The notes below the pieces were generated by a model. It was not told where the DNA came from, searched no databases, and saw only the letters and a list, made by a program, of their open reading frames with translations. 9,117 nt of DNA from an uncultured Lachnospiraceae bacterium (lineage in GTDB: Bacteria > Bacillota_A > Clostridia > Lachnospirales > Lachnospiraceae), in contig CAJUOF010000105.1 of the NCBI GenBank assembly GCA_910587905.1, positions 1 to 9,117 on the forward strand, written 5' to 3'. Within the stretch, counting starts at the first letter, position 1. Each line of letters opens with the position of its first letter. Position numbers and translations under genes: made by a program. Below, one piece after another: positions 1-7,281 of the stretch.

Positions 1-3000
1 CCCATTTTTTGTGAAGCTCGTTAGCGGAGCCGGGAACCTGCTCGTAGGGCCGCATCCGGTAGAGGACCCGCATGAACACGTCGCCGTAGATCACGGCCTG
101 CATGGCCTTCATGAGGAGCGGCAGGGTGAAGGAGAATCCGGAGTTGGATTCTAGGCCCTGGGCGCTCAGGGAGATCACGGGGACCTGCGGCATCCCGGCC
201 CGCTCCAGGGCCCGGCGGATGAAGCCGATGTAGTTGGACGCCCGGCAGCCGCCGCCGGTCTGGCTCATGAAAACGGCCGTCTTGTTTAAGTCGTACTTGC
301 CGGAGAGGAGGGCCTCCATGATCTGTCCCACCACGATCAGGGAGGGATAGCAGGCGTCGTTGTTTACGTATTTCAAGCCCACGTCCACGGCGGCCTTGGT
401 GTGGTTCTGTAAAACCTCCACATGGTAGCCGCAGGAGGAGAGGGCGGGCCCCAGGATGTTGAAATGGATGGGGCTCATCTGAGGGCAGAGGATGGTGTAA
501 TCCTTCCGCATCTCTTTGGTGAATTCCACCCGGCTGTAGGCGGAGGAGACCACCTTCCGCTCGATGTGCTTCCCCTCCCGGACCCTGAGGGCCGAGATCA
601 GGGAGCGGACACGGATCCTGGCGGCACCCAGGTTGCTCACCTCGTCGATCTTTAACACCGTGTAGATCTTTCCGGACCGGCTTAAGATGTCGTTCACCTG
701 GTCGGTGGTCACGGCGTCCAGGCCGCATCCGAAGGAATTGAGCTGGATCAGGTCCAGATTTTCCTTCGTCTTGACGAAGTTGGCGGCCCGGTAGAGCCTG
801 GAATGGTACATCCACTGGTCCATGACGATCAGGGGCCGCTCCACCTGGCCTAGATGGGAGACGGAATCTTCCGTCAGCACGGCGATGCCGTAGGAGGTGA
901 TTAACTCCGGGATGCCGTGGTTGATCTCCGGGTCCACGTGGTAGGGCCGGCCGGCCAGCACGATGCCCCGCCGTCCGGTTTCCTCCAGATAGCGGAGGGT
1001 CTCCTCGCCCTTCTGTTCCATGTCCCTGCGGAATTCTTCCAGTGCGTCCCAGGCGGTCCCTGCGGCCGCCTCCACTTCGCTGGCCGAGAGCTTCCATTTC
1101 TCACCGAACTGCTCCGTCATGTAGGCGGTCAGGGCTTTTGTCAGGGTTTCCCTGTCGGCAAAGGACAAAAACGGATTCAGGAAGGGGATGCCGGAATCCC
1201 TGAGCTCCTCCACGTTGTTTTTGATGTTCTCCGCATAGGAGGTGACGATGGGGCAGTTGTAATGGTTCTGGGCGTCGGGGGTCTCCTTCCGCTCGTAGGG
1301 GATGCAGGGGTAGAAGATAAAATCCACATCCTGCTTGAGGAGCCAGCTCACGTGGCCGTGGACCAGCTTGGCCGGATAACATTCCGACTCGCTGGGGATG
1401 GATTCGATACCCAGCTCGTATATTTTTTTGGAGGAGGGCGGGGACAAGATTACCCGCACCCGCAGAGTCTCAAAAAATTTCGCCCAGAAGGGAAAATTTT
1501 CATAGAGGTTGAGCACGCGGGGGATGCCCACCGTGCCCCGGACGGCCTCGTGCTGGGGAACGGGCTCATAGGCAAACACCCGCTTGTATTTGTATTCAAA
1601 CAGGTTGGGAATGTTTTCTTTATTCTTCTCCTTGCCAAGGCCCCGCTCGCAGCGGTTGCCGGAGATGAACTGGCGGCCGCCGGAGAACCGGTTGATGGTG
1701 AGGAGGCAGCTGTTGGTGCAGCCCTTGCAGCGGGCCATTCTCGTGTCGAAGCTCAGTGAGAGGATTTTTTCCATGGGAAGCATGGACGTGTTTTTTTCCG
1801 GAGAGTATCGTTCTCTGGCGACCAGGGCGGCCCCGAAGGCGCCCATGATCCCGGCGATATCCGGCCGGACCGCCTCGCAGCCGGCGATCCGCTCAAAGCT
1901 TCGGAGGACGGCGTCATTGTAGAAGGTGCCGCCCTGCACCACCACCCGTTTCCCGAGATCGGAGGCACTTGTGATCTTGATCACCTTGAAGAGGGCGTTC
2001 TTGATGACCGAGTAGGCCAGCCCGGCGGAGATGTCGGAGACCTCGGCCCCCTCCTTTTGGGCCTGCTTCACGTTGGAGTTCATGAACACGGTGCAGCGGG
2101 TGCCCAGGTCGATGGGATTTTTGGCAAACAAAGCTTCGCTGGCAAAATCCTGGACGCTGTAGTTTAAGGATTTTGCAAAGGTTTCGATAAAGGAGCCGCA
2201 GCCGGAGGAACAGGCTTCGTTGAGCTGGACACTGTCCACCGTCTGGTTTTTGATCTTGATGCATTTCATATCCTGGCCGCCGATGTCCAGGATACAGTCC
2301 ACCTCCGGGTCGAAAAAGGAGGCCGCGTAGTAGTGGGACACGGTTTCCACCTCGCCCTCGTCCAGCATCAGGGCCGCCTTGATGAGGGCCTCCCCGTAGC
2401 CGGTGGAGCAGGAGTATTTGATGGCGGCGCTGGGCGGGAGCAGATCGTTTATCTCCCCCATGGCCCGGATGGTGGTCTTTAAAGGGCTCCCATTATTGTT
2501 CGAATAGAAGGAGTAGAGCAGGGAGCCGTCCTCGCCCACCAGGGCCACCTTGGTGGTGGTGGAGCCTGCGTCGATCCCCAGGAAGCAGTCCCCCTCGTAT
2601 GTATCCAGCTCGGCCGTGGCCACGCTGTGGCGGCCGTGCCGTTCTAAAAATTCGTCGTATTCCGCCTGGTCCTTGAAAAGCGGTTCCAGCCGCTTGACCT
2701 CGAATTCCATGCGGACGCCGTTCTTCAATTTGTCGCAGAGCGATTCCAGAGGAACATGGACCTCATCCTTTGGATTCATGGCGGCGCCGATGGCGGCAAA
2801 GAGGTGGGAATGCTCCGGGGCGATGATGGCGTCTCCCGTCAAATGGAGAGTGCGGATAAAGGCCGCTTTCAATTCGGAAAGAAAGTGAAGGGGACCGCCC
2901 AGGAAGGCCACGTTGCCCCGGATGGGCTTTCCGCAGGCCAGACCGGAAATGGTTTGGTTGACCACTGCCTGGAAGATGGAGGCCGAGAGGTCCTCCTTGG

Positions 3001-3541
3001 TGGCACCCTCGTTGATCAGGGGCTGGATGTCCGACTTGGCAAAGACACCGCAGCGGGCCGCAATGGGATAGATGGCCTTGTACTGTTTTGCATATTCGTT
3101 TAAACCTGCCGCATCTGTCTGGAGCAGGGAGGCCATCTGGTCGATGAAGGACCCGGTGCCGCCGGCGCAGATGCCGTTCATCCGTTGGTCGATGCCGCCG
3201 GAGAAATAGATGATCTTCGCATCCTCACCGCCTAACTCGATGGCTACGTCCGTATGGGGAGCGTAGTCCTGGAGGGAGGTGGCCACGGCGACCACTTCCT
3301 GTACGAAAGGCACCTCCAGGTGGCTGGAAATGGTGAGGCCGCCGGAACCGGTGATCACCGGGCAGACTTCCATGGGTCCAAGCTTTCTAAGGGCTTGGGA
3401 AAGGAGATCTGCAAGGGTTTCCTGTATGTTCGCATAATGCCGCTGGTAAGCGGAAAAAAGTACATGCTTATCCGGATCGAGAATGGCCGCCTTCACCGTG
3501 GTGGAGCCGATGTCGATGCCGAGGGTATTCAGTCCTGTCAT
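1..3541 (-). CDS. Tandem acyl-CoA dehydratase activase / DUF2229 protein (3' end missing)
   Basis: The frame is open from an ATG at 3541 to the left edge: 1180 codons, no stop, so the C-terminus is missing (relatives are about 1400 residues or more). Two ASKHA-type activator domains are present. The first has the ATP-binding motif GIDIGSTTVK at residues 8-17 and cysteines C125 and C164; the second has GIDAGSTTTK at 322-331 and C444 and C483. Each cysteine pair is 39 residues apart, the same spacing as the [4Fe-4S] ligands of the 2-hydroxyglutaryl-CoA dehydratase activator HgdC. A Cys-rich segment follows (C605, C608, C612, C631), then a DUF2229-like GIPRVLNLYENFPFW at 672-686 and conserved cysteines C721, C939, C1064 and C1099. 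Activators of this family use ATP to push an electron into a radical dehydratase. No dehydratase subunit gene is visible nearby, so the partner is unknown. A ribosome binding site (AAGGTG, 3548-3553) lies 6 bases before the ATG. Codon use strongly favours C-ending codons. Family assignment is secure; the physiological substrate is not. Confidence 0.93.
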   Translation of the reverse strand, partial: MTGLNTLGIDIGSTTVKAAILDPDKHVLFSAYQRHYANIQETLADLLSQALRKLGPMEVCPVITGSGGLTISSHLEVPFVQEVVAVATSLQDYAPHTDVAIELGGEDAKIIYFSGGIDQRMNGICAGGTGSFIDQMASLLQTDAAGLNEYAKQYKAIYPIAARCGVFAKSDIQPLINEGATKEDLSASIFQAVVNQTISGLACGKPIRGNVAFLGGPLHFLSELKAAFIRTLHLTGDAIIAPEHSHLFAAIGAAMNPKDEVHVPLESLCDKLKNGVRMEFEVKRLEPLFKDQAEYDEFLERHGRHSVATAELDTYEGDCFLGIDAGSTTTKVALVGEDGSLLYSFYSNNNGSPLKTTIRAMGEINDLLPPSAAIKYSCSTGYGEALIKAALMLDEGEVETVSHYYAASFFDPEVDCILDIGGQDMKCIKIKNQTVDSVQLNEACSSGCGSFIETFAKSLNYSVQDFASEALFAKNPIDLGTRCTVFMNSNVKQAQKEGAEVSDISAGLAYSVIKNALFKVIKITSASDLGKRVVVQGGTFYNDAVLRSFERIAGCEAVRPDIAGIMGAFGAALVARERYSPEKNTSMLPMEKILSLSFDTRMARCKGCTNSCLLTINRFSGGRQFISGNRCERGLGKEKNKENIPNLFEYKYKRVFAYEPVPQHEAVRGTVGIPRVLNLYENFPFWAKFFETLRVRVILSPPSSKKIYELGIESIPSESECYPAKLVHGHVSWLLKQDVDFIFYPCIPYERKETPDAQNHYNCPIVTSYAENIKNNVEELRDSGIPFLNPFLSFADRETLTKALTAYMTEQFGEKWKLSASEVEAAAGTAWDALEEFRRDMEQKGEETLRYLEETGRRGIVLAGRPYHVDPEINHGIPELITSYGIAVLTEDSVSHLGQVERPLIVMDQWMYHSRLYRAANFVKTKENLDLIQLNSFGCGLDAVTTDQVNDILSRSGKIYTVLKIDEVSNLGAARIRVRSLISALRVREGKHIERKVVSSAYSRVEFTKEMRKDYTILCPQMSPIHFNILGPALSSCGYHVEVLQNHTKAAVDVGLKYVNNDACYPSLIVVGQIMEALLSGKYDLNKTAVFMSQTGGGCRASNYIGFIRRALERAGMPQVPVISLSAQGLESNSGFSFTLPLLMKAMQAVIYGDVFMRVLYRMRPYEQVPGSANELHKKW

Positions 3542-3574
3542 AAAACACACCTTTTTCTGTAATAAACTCTTGTT

Positions 3575-3603
3575 ATTATAGTATGTTCCTTCGAGAAATG
3601 CAA
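3575..3603 (-). promoter_or_regulatory. Sigma-A promoter for the activase gene
   Basis: Reading the minus strand, TTGCAT (3598-3603) lies 17 bases before a perfect TATAAT (3575-3580). The -10 is about 33 bases upstream of the activase ATG, leaving a short leader with an AAGGTG ribosome binding site. The -35 matches consensus only in its first three bases. Spacing and the -10 are ideal. Confidence 0.6.
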
Positions 3604-3675
3604 GAATGTGGCACAGTAAAATAATGTTAAAAAATGCTGAAATTTGTTAAAAAAGAAGAACCCGTCTTAAGAGGT

Positions 3676-3704
3676 TTGACAAATGAGGGGTTTCTTCCTA
3701 TAAT
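3676..3704 (+). promoter_or_regulatory. Perfect-consensus sigma-A promoter for the rhomboid-like gene
   Basis: TTGACA (3676-3681) and TATAAT (3699-3704) are separated by exactly 17 bases, so both hexamers and the spacer match the sigma-A consensus. Transcription should start near 3711, giving a leader of about 44 bases before the ATG at 3755. It is divergent from the activase promoter; the two -35 boxes are about 70 bases apart. Confidence 0.8.
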
Positions 3705-3709
3705 AAAAA

Positions 3710-3731
3710 GGTCATCGTTATTTTCGTGACC
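3710..3731. repeat. Short inverted repeat at the transcription start of the rhomboid-like gene
   Basis: GGTCA (3710-3714) and TGACC (3727-3731) form an inverted repeat with a 12-base centre. It begins about where transcription from the perfect-consensus promoter would start, so it could be a repressor operator or a small leader hairpin. Five-base arms are short enough to occur by chance. Confidence 0.3.
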
Positions 3732-3754
3732 ATTACAAAGAATGGAGTTTTTCT

Positions 3755-4591
3755 ATGAACTGGATGAATAAGCTGGAACGGAAGTTTGGCCGATATGCGA
3801 TCCGCAACCTGATGTTTTATATCATGATTCTGTACGGCGTGGGGTTCGTCCTGCTCAATGTGAATCCGCTGTTTTATGTTCAGTACCTTTCCCTGGACGC
3901 CAGCATGATCCTCAAAGGGCAGGTCTGGAGGATTTTCACCTTTCTACTTTATCCGCCGGCGGGGGACATTCTGTATTTTGTCATCGCTATGTGGCTGTAT
4001 TATTCTCTGGGAACCACTCTGGAGCGGGTGTGGGGAAGCTTCCGGTTCAACCTGTATTTCTTCCTGGGGATCCTGGGGCATATCCTGGCGGCGATTCTCA
4101 TTTATCTGATCTTTGGCCAGGTCTTCCTTCTTGGGACTTCCTATCTAAACTGGTCCCTGTTTTTTGCTTTTGCGGCCACCTTCCCAGACATGCAGTTTTT
4201 GCTGTTCTTTTTCATTCCGGTCAAGGCCAAGTGGCTGGGGATTTTGAACGGGATTTATTTTGTCTATGAGCTGATCGTGGGAAATTGGGCCACCAGGACA
4301 GCCATCATTTTGTCGGTCATCAATTTCCTGATCTTCTTTTTGGGGAGCCGGAACATGAGCCGGGTGAATCCGAAGGAGATCAAACGGAAGACGGTTTACG
4401 CCAGACAGGTGAAGGCGGCGAGGGCCGACGAGAAACATCCCCGCCACCGTTGCGCCGTCTGCGGCCGGACGGAATTTGACGGGGAAAATCTGGAATTCCG
4501 TTTCTGCTCCAAGTGTGAGGGGACTTATGAATATTGCCAAGATCACCTCTATACCCATAAGCATGTGACGGCGGGACGGGAGGAGAAGTAG
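3755..4591 (+). CDS. Rhomboid-like membrane protein with C-terminal zinc-ribbon, probably proteolytically inactive
   Basis: This 278-residue protein has a rhomboid-type membrane core of about six hydrophobic segments (roughly residues 18-40, 60-86, 98-120, 130-155, 160-176, 182-197). It includes the family's WR motif (W58-R59, in a segment running into FTFLLYPP) and a later FFFIPVKAKWLG stretch. The catalytic features of rhomboid proteases are not seen: where GxSG is expected there is GTSY (127-130), and the last membrane segment has no histidine. That favours a derlin/pseudoprotease-like role in binding membrane proteins rather than cutting them. The soluble tail has C233/C236 and C251/C254 pairs plus C261, H264, H268 and H270, which suggests a zinc-binding domain. 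GGAG at 3744-3747 lies 7 bases before the ATG. It has its own promoter and is not obviously in an operon. The fold call is fairly secure; lack of activity is inferred from missing residues. Confidence 0.8.
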   Translation: MNWMNKLERKFGRYAIRNLMFYIMILYGVGFVLLNVNPLFYVQYLSLDASMILKGQVWRIFTFLLYPPAGDILYFVIAMWLYYSLGTTLERVWGSFRFNLYFFLGILGHILAAILIYLIFGQVFLLGTSYLNWSLFFAFAATFPDMQFLLFFFIPVKAKWLGILNGIYFVYELIVGNWATRTAIILSVINFLIFFLGSRNMSRVNPKEIKRKTVYARQVKAARADEKHPRHRCAVCGRTEFDGENLEFRFCSKCEGTYEYCQDHLYTHKHVTAGREEK

Positions 4592-4688
4592 CGCGCACAG
4601 GGGCGGGGAAGCGATGGTTTTCCATACACGAAGGGATTTCATATGGGGCTTTTGACCCTAGTATTATAGGATACAAAGCCTGGGAAAC

Positions 4689-4722
4689 AGCGGTCACAGA
4701 TTCATCTGTGGCCGTTTGTGTT
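4689..4722 (+). terminator. Terminator-like hairpin after the rhomboid-like gene
   Basis: A 12-bp stem with two G-U pairs (4689-4700 with 4705-4716) closes a TTCA loop and is followed by the T-rich stretch TTTGTGTT. It lies about 100 bases after the stop codon and before the padR promoter, so it fits the end of the monocistronic transcript. The T-run is interrupted. Confidence 0.5.
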
Positions 4723-4780
4723 GTCTGGAACATGATTTTGAATGGTTTCATATCCTGGAAAAAAAAAGACATAAAAATAG

Positions 4781-4809
4781 TTGACAAACAATATTATATG
4801 ATATATAGT
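4781..4809 (+). promoter_or_regulatory. Promoter of the padR operon
   Basis: TTGACA (4781-4786) and TATAGT (4804-4809) are separated by 17 bases in a very AT-rich stretch. The -35 is perfect and the -10 differs from consensus at one position. The start would be near 4816, giving a leader of about 40 bases to the padR ATG. Confidence 0.7.
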
Positions 4810-4832
4810 ATTAATCAAGAAACAATATTATA
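4786..4832 (+). repeat. 13-base direct repeat flanking the padR -10 region
   Basis: AAACAATATTATA occurs at 4786-4798 and exactly again at 4820-4832. The copies start 34 bases apart, about three helical turns. One copy is in the promoter spacer and the other just past the predicted transcription start. They could be paired binding sites for the PadR regulator; low complexity weakens this. Confidence 0.45.
4790..4812. promoter_or_regulatory. Imperfect palindrome overlapping the padR promoter, candidate PadR operator
   Basis: The 23-base stretch 4790-4812 reads nearly the same on both strands: AATA at one end mirrors TATT at the other, and only one arm pair and the three central bases fail. 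It covers the spacer and the whole -10 box, so a dimeric repressor bound here would block polymerase. PadR family repressors commonly control their own operon through dyads at the promoter. Much of the sequence is A/T, which makes chance palindromes more likely. Confidence 0.45.
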
Positions 4833-4855
4833 ATAATACAAGGGGAGTTGGTCGC

Positions 4856-5170
4856 ATGGTTTTTAATACAGGCGCCGCCCTCCTGGATGCCATCGTCCTG
4901 TCTGTCGTTTCCAGGGATTTGGAGGGAACCTACGGGTATAAGATCACCCAGGAGGTCCGGGAGGCCATTGACATTTCAGAGTCCACTCTTTACCCGGTGC
5001 TTAGAAGACTCCAGAAGGACGAATGTCTGGAGGTTTATGACAGGGAGTATGGGGGTCGGAATCGAAGATATTATAAGGTAACGTCCAAAGGGGATGCCCA
5101 GCTTGCTCTTTATCGGAGTGAATGGCGGCGGTATTCCGGAAAAATATCTGCGATTCTCAGGGAGGTGTGA
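4856..5170 (+). CDS. PadR family transcriptional repressor
   Basis: This 104-residue protein is a short PadR-type winged helix with a C-terminal dimerisation helix. The family signature is clear: L-D-A-I-V-L near residue 10, GTYGYKITQEV in helix 2, and STLYPVLRRLQKDECLE in the recognition helix, followed by the wing segment NRRYYKVTSKG. Length matches the minimal PadR subfamily. The ATG at 4856 has AGGGGAG (4841-4847) 8 bases upstream; an earlier overlapping frame start is in a different frame and is a shadow. It is the first gene of a four-gene operon and most likely represses it from the AT-rich promoter just upstream. In this arrangement PadR proteins usually respond to envelope conditions or lipophilic compounds; the inducer cannot be told from sequence. 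Confidence 0.9.
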   Translation: MVFNTGAALLDAIVLSVVSRDLEGTYGYKITQEVREAIDISESTLYPVLRRLQKDECLEVYDREYGGRNRRYYKVTSKGDAQLALYRSEWRRYSGKISAILREV

Positions 5171-5172
5171 AC

Positions 5173-6225
5173 ATGAACAGGGCAGAGTATATGAAGGAGC
5201 TGGCGTATCTGCTGCAGGATGTGCCGGACGGGGAGCGGGACGAAGCGCTTCAGTATTATGAGGATTATTTTGACGACGCTGGACCGGAGCGGGAAGCGCA
5301 GGTGATCGCAGAACTTGGCAGGCCAGAAAAGGTGGCTGCCATCATTCGGGAGGAGGCCAGGAACGGATATGAGAGCCTGGATGCGGAATATACGGAGAAC
5401 GGATACCGGAATGACCGCTATCGGGGGCCCCAGTATGAGATCGTGCCACCGGAACAGGTAGAGCGGAAACGGATCGGGGACGGAACGAATGCGGGGGACG
5501 GCCCTGACGCTTCCGGCAAATATGGATGGGAGTGGAGCGGGGAAAGTGGCGGGAGCCAGGGAAACGGGGAAGAGGACACCTGGGGAAACCGAGCCAGGTC
5601 CGTATTCAACGAGCTGGGACAGAGACTTTCGGAGGGAGTGGAGGAAGGACGCCGCAGGATGGAAGAGAGCCGGGAGCGGCGCAGGCAGGAGGAAGAGAAG
5701 CGACGGGCTTCTTCCGGGCAGGCTTATGAGGCTTCCGGGGAGGAAGGGCCTGGCTATGAGGACTCTGGCGAAGAGGCTGGCGGCCGAAGGCGGGCTGCTG
5801 GCGGGGGATATGGTCCGCAGAATCCTCCGGCAAGACGCAGGCGCAATCCTTTCCTCTGGCTTTTGATGGCCCTGGGATTTTTGTTGCTCTGTCCCTTTCT
5901 GATCGGGGCGGCGGCGCTTATGTTCGGACTCTTTCTCACAGTCTTCTGTGCGGTGGGTGGGATCGCCCTTGCGGTGGTCATTATCGCCGTGGTATTTGTG
6001 GTGACGGGCGTGATCCTGTTTGGAGTCGGAGTCGGCAAGCTGATTCTCTTTCCTTTGGCGGGCATGATGTTTATGGGGGGCGGGCTGATTCTCTTCGGCC
6101 TTGGCATCCTGGCGGTGTGGTTGTCTGTCATGGTCTGCGGCAGGTTGATTCCGGGCATCATGCGTATGGCTGCGAATTTTTTCGGATTGATCGGAAGAAG
6201 GAGGAGAGGAGGCGCCGTGTCATGA
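5173..6225 (+). CDS. HAAS/DUF1700 membrane protein
   Basis: This 350-residue protein has three parts. Residues 1 to about 60 form a HAAS (DUF1700) helical domain, beginning MNRAEYMKELAYLLQDVP and including the YYEDYFDDAG and ELGRPEKVA stretches. Residues about 65-224 are a polar, low-complexity linker rich in Gly, Glu, Arg and Ser, with a likely helical charged segment around 140-185. Residues about 227-322 are four hydrophobic segments, then a basic tail. HAAS proteins accompany PadR regulators and are thought to relay membrane signals. The start at 5173 is preferred over an in-frame ATG at 5122 because GGGAGGTG (5160-5166) sits just before it and the gap to padR is then 2 bases. Its stop overlaps the next gene's ATG. 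The long linker is unusual for the family and may be evolving fast. Confidence 0.85.
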   Translation: MNRAEYMKELAYLLQDVPDGERDEALQYYEDYFDDAGPEREAQVIAELGRPEKVAAIIREEARNGYESLDAEYTENGYRNDRYRGPQYEIVPPEQVERKRIGDGTNAGDGPDASGKYGWEWSGESGGSQGNGEEDTWGNRARSVFNELGQRLSEGVEEGRRRMEESRERRRQEEEKRRASSGQAYEASGEEGPGYEDSGEEAGGRRRAAGGGYGPQNPPARRRRNPFLWLLMALGFLLLCPFLIGAAALMFGLFLTVFCAVGGIALAVVIIAVVFVVTGVILFGVGVGKLILFPLAGMMFMGGGLILFGLGILAVWLSVMVCGRLIPGIMRMAANFFGLIGRRRRGGAVS

Positions 6226-6980
6226 AGCGTTTTACAAAAGTATGCCTGTGGATGTTTGGAATCTGTGTGATGCTTGGCCTTCTTCTCGGCTCTGTGAGCT
6301 GGGCGCTGGGATTTCGAGGATGGCGTGCTACACGGTGGGGAAGCGGGCATTTGGAAGAGACTTATGAGCGGGTGGAAGGAGATATCCGGGGGCTGGAGCT
6401 TCACGTGCAGGCAGGTAGTGTCCTGGTGGAGGCGGGAGATGAATTTGCCATTACCGGAAAGACGGAAGGGAAGCCCTTAAAGAGTGTTGTGGAGGATGGA
6501 ATCTGGAAGCTTTCTGCTGGGGAATTGGACTACAAAGACGGCTCCACCATCGGCGGTTTTTACGTGGACAATGAGGGGATGTACTGGAAGGCCAGCCTGG
6601 GGGAGGTCCATATTACGGTGCCGGCGGGTGTGGTCTTGGAGGAGGTGTCCGTTGATGTGGGTGCCGGAGGCGTGGAGATTTATCAGATCGCCTGCAAGGA
6701 CATGGACGTCGACTTGAAAGCCGGTTCCGTGGAATTTCATGCGGACGTGCAAGAGCGGCTTAGAGCAGAATGCCAGGCCGGAGAGATTCGAGGGTTTCTG
6801 GCGGGAAGCCGGGAAGAATTCAATTTGGACTTAGAGTGTAGTGTCGGCAGTGTGACCGTGGACGGCTCCACCTGGGCTGGGCTCTTTATGAACGAGGAGC
6901 CGGAAGGCGGCGGATCAAAGGAGATGGAACTTTCCTGCGAGGCGGGAAGTATCAATTTAGATTTCTATGAGGAGGAATAA
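6222..6980 (+). CDS. DUF4097 membrane-anchored beta-repeat protein
   Basis: This 252-residue protein has an N-terminal hydrophobic anchor (about residues 7-28, no clear lipobox) followed by an extracytoplasmic domain of repeated short beta strands typical of DUF4097. Recurring strand-turn units carry the motif aG-S/G-V, for example QAGSVLVEAGD, VGAGGVEIYQ, KAGSVEFHAD, QAGEIRGF, SVGSVTVDGS and EAGSINLDF, suggesting a beta-solenoid. Family members such as Bacillus YvlB sit with PspC proteins in envelope-related operons. The ATG overlaps the stop of the upstream gene (ATGA at 6222-6225) and has AGGAGG (6207-6212) 9 bases upstream. An in-frame ATG at 6117 would overlap the upstream gene by over 100 bases and is not used. 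The exact function of the domain is unknown. Confidence 0.85.
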   Translation: MKRFTKVCLWMFGICVMLGLLLGSVSWALGFRGWRATRWGSGHLEETYERVEGDIRGLELHVQAGSVLVEAGDEFAITGKTEGKPLKSVVEDGIWKLSAGELDYKDGSTIGGFYVDNEGMYWKASLGEVHITVPAGVVLEEVSVDVGAGGVEIYQIACKDMDVDLKAGSVEFHADVQERLRAECQAGEIRGFLAGSREEFNLDLECSVGSVTVDGSTWAGLFMNEEPEGGGSKEMELSCEAGSINLDFYEEE

Positions 6981-6983
6981 CGA

Positions 6984-7175
6984 ATGGAACCGAGACGTTT
7001 GTACCGTTCCGTGAGGGACAGAATGCTTTTGGGAGTCTGTGGAGGAATCGGAGAATATTTTAACATTGACCCGACGATCATCCGTGTGGTCTGGGCGGTG
7101 TTCGGTTGTACCGGGGCCGGAATTCTGGCTTACATTGCGGCCGGGATCATTATGCCCCAGAATCCAGGCATGTAA
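6984..7175 (+). CDS. PspC domain small membrane protein
   Basis: This 63-residue protein is almost entirely a PspC domain: RLYRSVRDRMLLGVCGGIGE (residues 5-24), then YFNIDPTIIRVVWAVF, then a membrane segment (about 40-58) ending in the family's IIMPQ-type tail. PspC proteins are inner-membrane parts of phage-shock and envelope-stress responses. AGGAGG (6970-6975) lies 8 bases before the ATG and the gap to the DUF4097 gene is 3 bases, so it is translationally linked as the last gene of the operon. It is likely co-regulated by the PadR protein. Confidence 0.92.
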   Translation: MEPRRLYRSVRDRMLLGVCGGIGEYFNIDPTIIRVVWAVFGCTGAGILAYIAAGIIMPQNPGM

Positions 7176-7229
7176 GCGGGAGAAAGTTTCCGGCGCATAA
7201 GCTTGGGCATGAATATTTTCCGAAAAAAC

Positions 7230-7277
7230 GGCGATGCTCTAAGTAGCCTCTGTTTCAGGGGAGAAAGGAGCATCGTT
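7230..7277 (+). other. Hairpin that buries the ribosome binding site of the spore protein gene
   Basis: CGATGCTC (7232-7239) pairs perfectly with GAGCATCG (7268-7275), extendable by G-U pairs; inside, CCTCTG (7248-7253) pairs with CAGGGG (7257-7262, one G-U). The outer right arm contains the Shine-Dalgarno AAAGGAG (7264-7270) of the gene starting at 7282. It may be a translational control hairpin, or a weak terminator for the PspC operon, since TTTGTT follows the stem. The pairing is seen; either role is inference. Confidence 0.5.
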
Positions 7278-7281
7278 TGTT

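Noticed and set aside
21..1382. Long open frames on both strands within the activase gene (for example 21-1097 minus and 917-1759 plus)
   Set aside because: They are shadows in other frames of the GC-rich activase gene, lack family motifs and ribosome binding sites, and the true frame is continuously open with clear domains.
4647..4670. TTGACC followed by a CCTA...TAGG mini-palindrome in the gap after the rhomboid-like gene
   Set aside because: There is no -10 at proper spacing and the arms are only 4 bases; the known operon promoter lies further right.
4145..4787. Overlapping minus-strand open frames opposite the rhomboid-like gene and the following intergenic region
   Set aside because: They lie antisense to a clearly conserved membrane protein, show proline-rich shadow composition and have no promoter or ribosome binding site.
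7195..7217. Possible sigma-G promoter for the spore protein gene (GCATA at 7195-7199, CATGAATA at 7208-7215)
   Set aside because: The elements are too close together, and the -10-like sequence does not fit the CATnnTA pattern at the right spacing.
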